From assembly GCF_004792515.1 (NCBI RefSeq), contig NZ_CP038865.1, positions 1,306,001 to 1,370,000 of the forward strand: a DNA stretch of 64,000 nucleotides. The letters are read 5' to 3'. Both the position numbers and the translations under genes were made by a program. This DNA is from Vagococcus xieshaowenii (GTDB lineage: Bacteria; Bacillota; Bacilli; Lactobacillales; Vagococcaceae). Under the pieces are notes generated by a model, which did not search any database, was not told the DNA's origin, and saw only the letters and a program-made list of their open reading frames with translations. Shown here one piece after another: positions 63,968 through 64,000 of this stretch. Within the stretch, counting starts at the first letter, position 1. The number at the start of each line of letters is the position of its first letter.

Positions 63968-64000
63968 TGCGTGGTAACGTCCTACTCTCACAGGGGGAAA
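63968..64000 (-). rRNA. 5S rRNA, 3' end only
   Basis: The last 33 bases read, on the minus strand, GTGAGAGTAGGACGTTACCACGC, the conserved 3' end of 5S rRNA. The rest lies outside the window. Confidence 0.85.

Overview
The window is chromosomal DNA from a low-GC Firmicute of the Lactobacillales, most likely an Enterococcus/Vagococcus-type bacterium (Enterococcaceae). This rests on gene order (ddl-murF-cshA-acpS; rpmG-secE-nusG-rplK-rplA-rplJ-rplL; a complete mraZ-to-divIVA-ileS division cluster), an SMK-box (SAM-III) leader before metK, WxL/DUF916/LPxTG surface-protein genes, strong AGGAGG ribosome sites and AT-rich spacers. The genus is inference; the order is well supported. Most genes lie on the minus strand.

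Layout. 1-6.5 kb: a partial gene of unknown function, a small hypothetical gene, acpS, cshA, murF, ddl and a gene of unknown function. 6.8-25.5 kb: an accessory cell-surface island. It holds a class A sortase (+), an 0.8 kb non-coding stretch, two large surface proteins (an 820-aa WxL protein and an 874-aa BspA/MucBP protein with an LPQSG anchor), a compact WxL operon (DUF916 protein, small LPQTG protein, three WxL paralogues) divergent from a Mga-like regulator, and an unusual minus-strand operon. That operon encodes a signal peptidase I, a two-span membrane protein, a coiled-coil protein, a DivIVA-like coiled-coil protein and a glucosaminidase+CHAP wall hydrolase, with a second signal peptidase I downstream. 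25.8-40.5 kb: housekeeping and small operons, namely a tyrosine phosphatase with a YaiI-family gene, T-box-controlled leuS, a seven-LysM autolysin, a DUF1700/DUF4097 pair, a PAP2 phosphatase, a ytqA-ytqB tRNA-modification pair, an MFS exporter, SMK-box-controlled metK and a membrane protein. 40.5-45.4 kb: ribosomal/transcription genes, with one foreign-looking plus-strand gene between rplK and nusG, then a c-di-AMP-binding CBS protein. 45.5-63.5 kb: T-box-controlled ileS and the division/cell-wall (dcw) cluster running divIVA, ylmH, yggT, sepF, yggS, ftsZ, ftsA, divIB, murG, murD, mraY, ftsI, ftsL, rsmH, mraZ. 63.6-64 kb: a 36-aa DUF4044 peptide, tRNA-Asn and the 3' end of a 5S rRNA, i.e. the edge of an rRNA operon.

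How it fits together. The core genes build lipid II and its stem peptide (ddl, murF, mraY, murG, murD) and run septation. The 6.8-25.5 kb island looks like a self-contained surface-assembly module with its own regulator, signal peptidases, sortase, wall hydrolase and a candidate DivIVA-type intracellular scaffold joined to a membrane protein. The most interesting points are that operon; an 11-A homopolymer that puts its first signal peptidase out of frame with its best start (possible phase switch); an AACAGTTC motif repeated in the island's regulatory regions, including a 13-bp-arm palindrome in front of the Mga-like gene; and near-identical 213-bp MucBP repeats.
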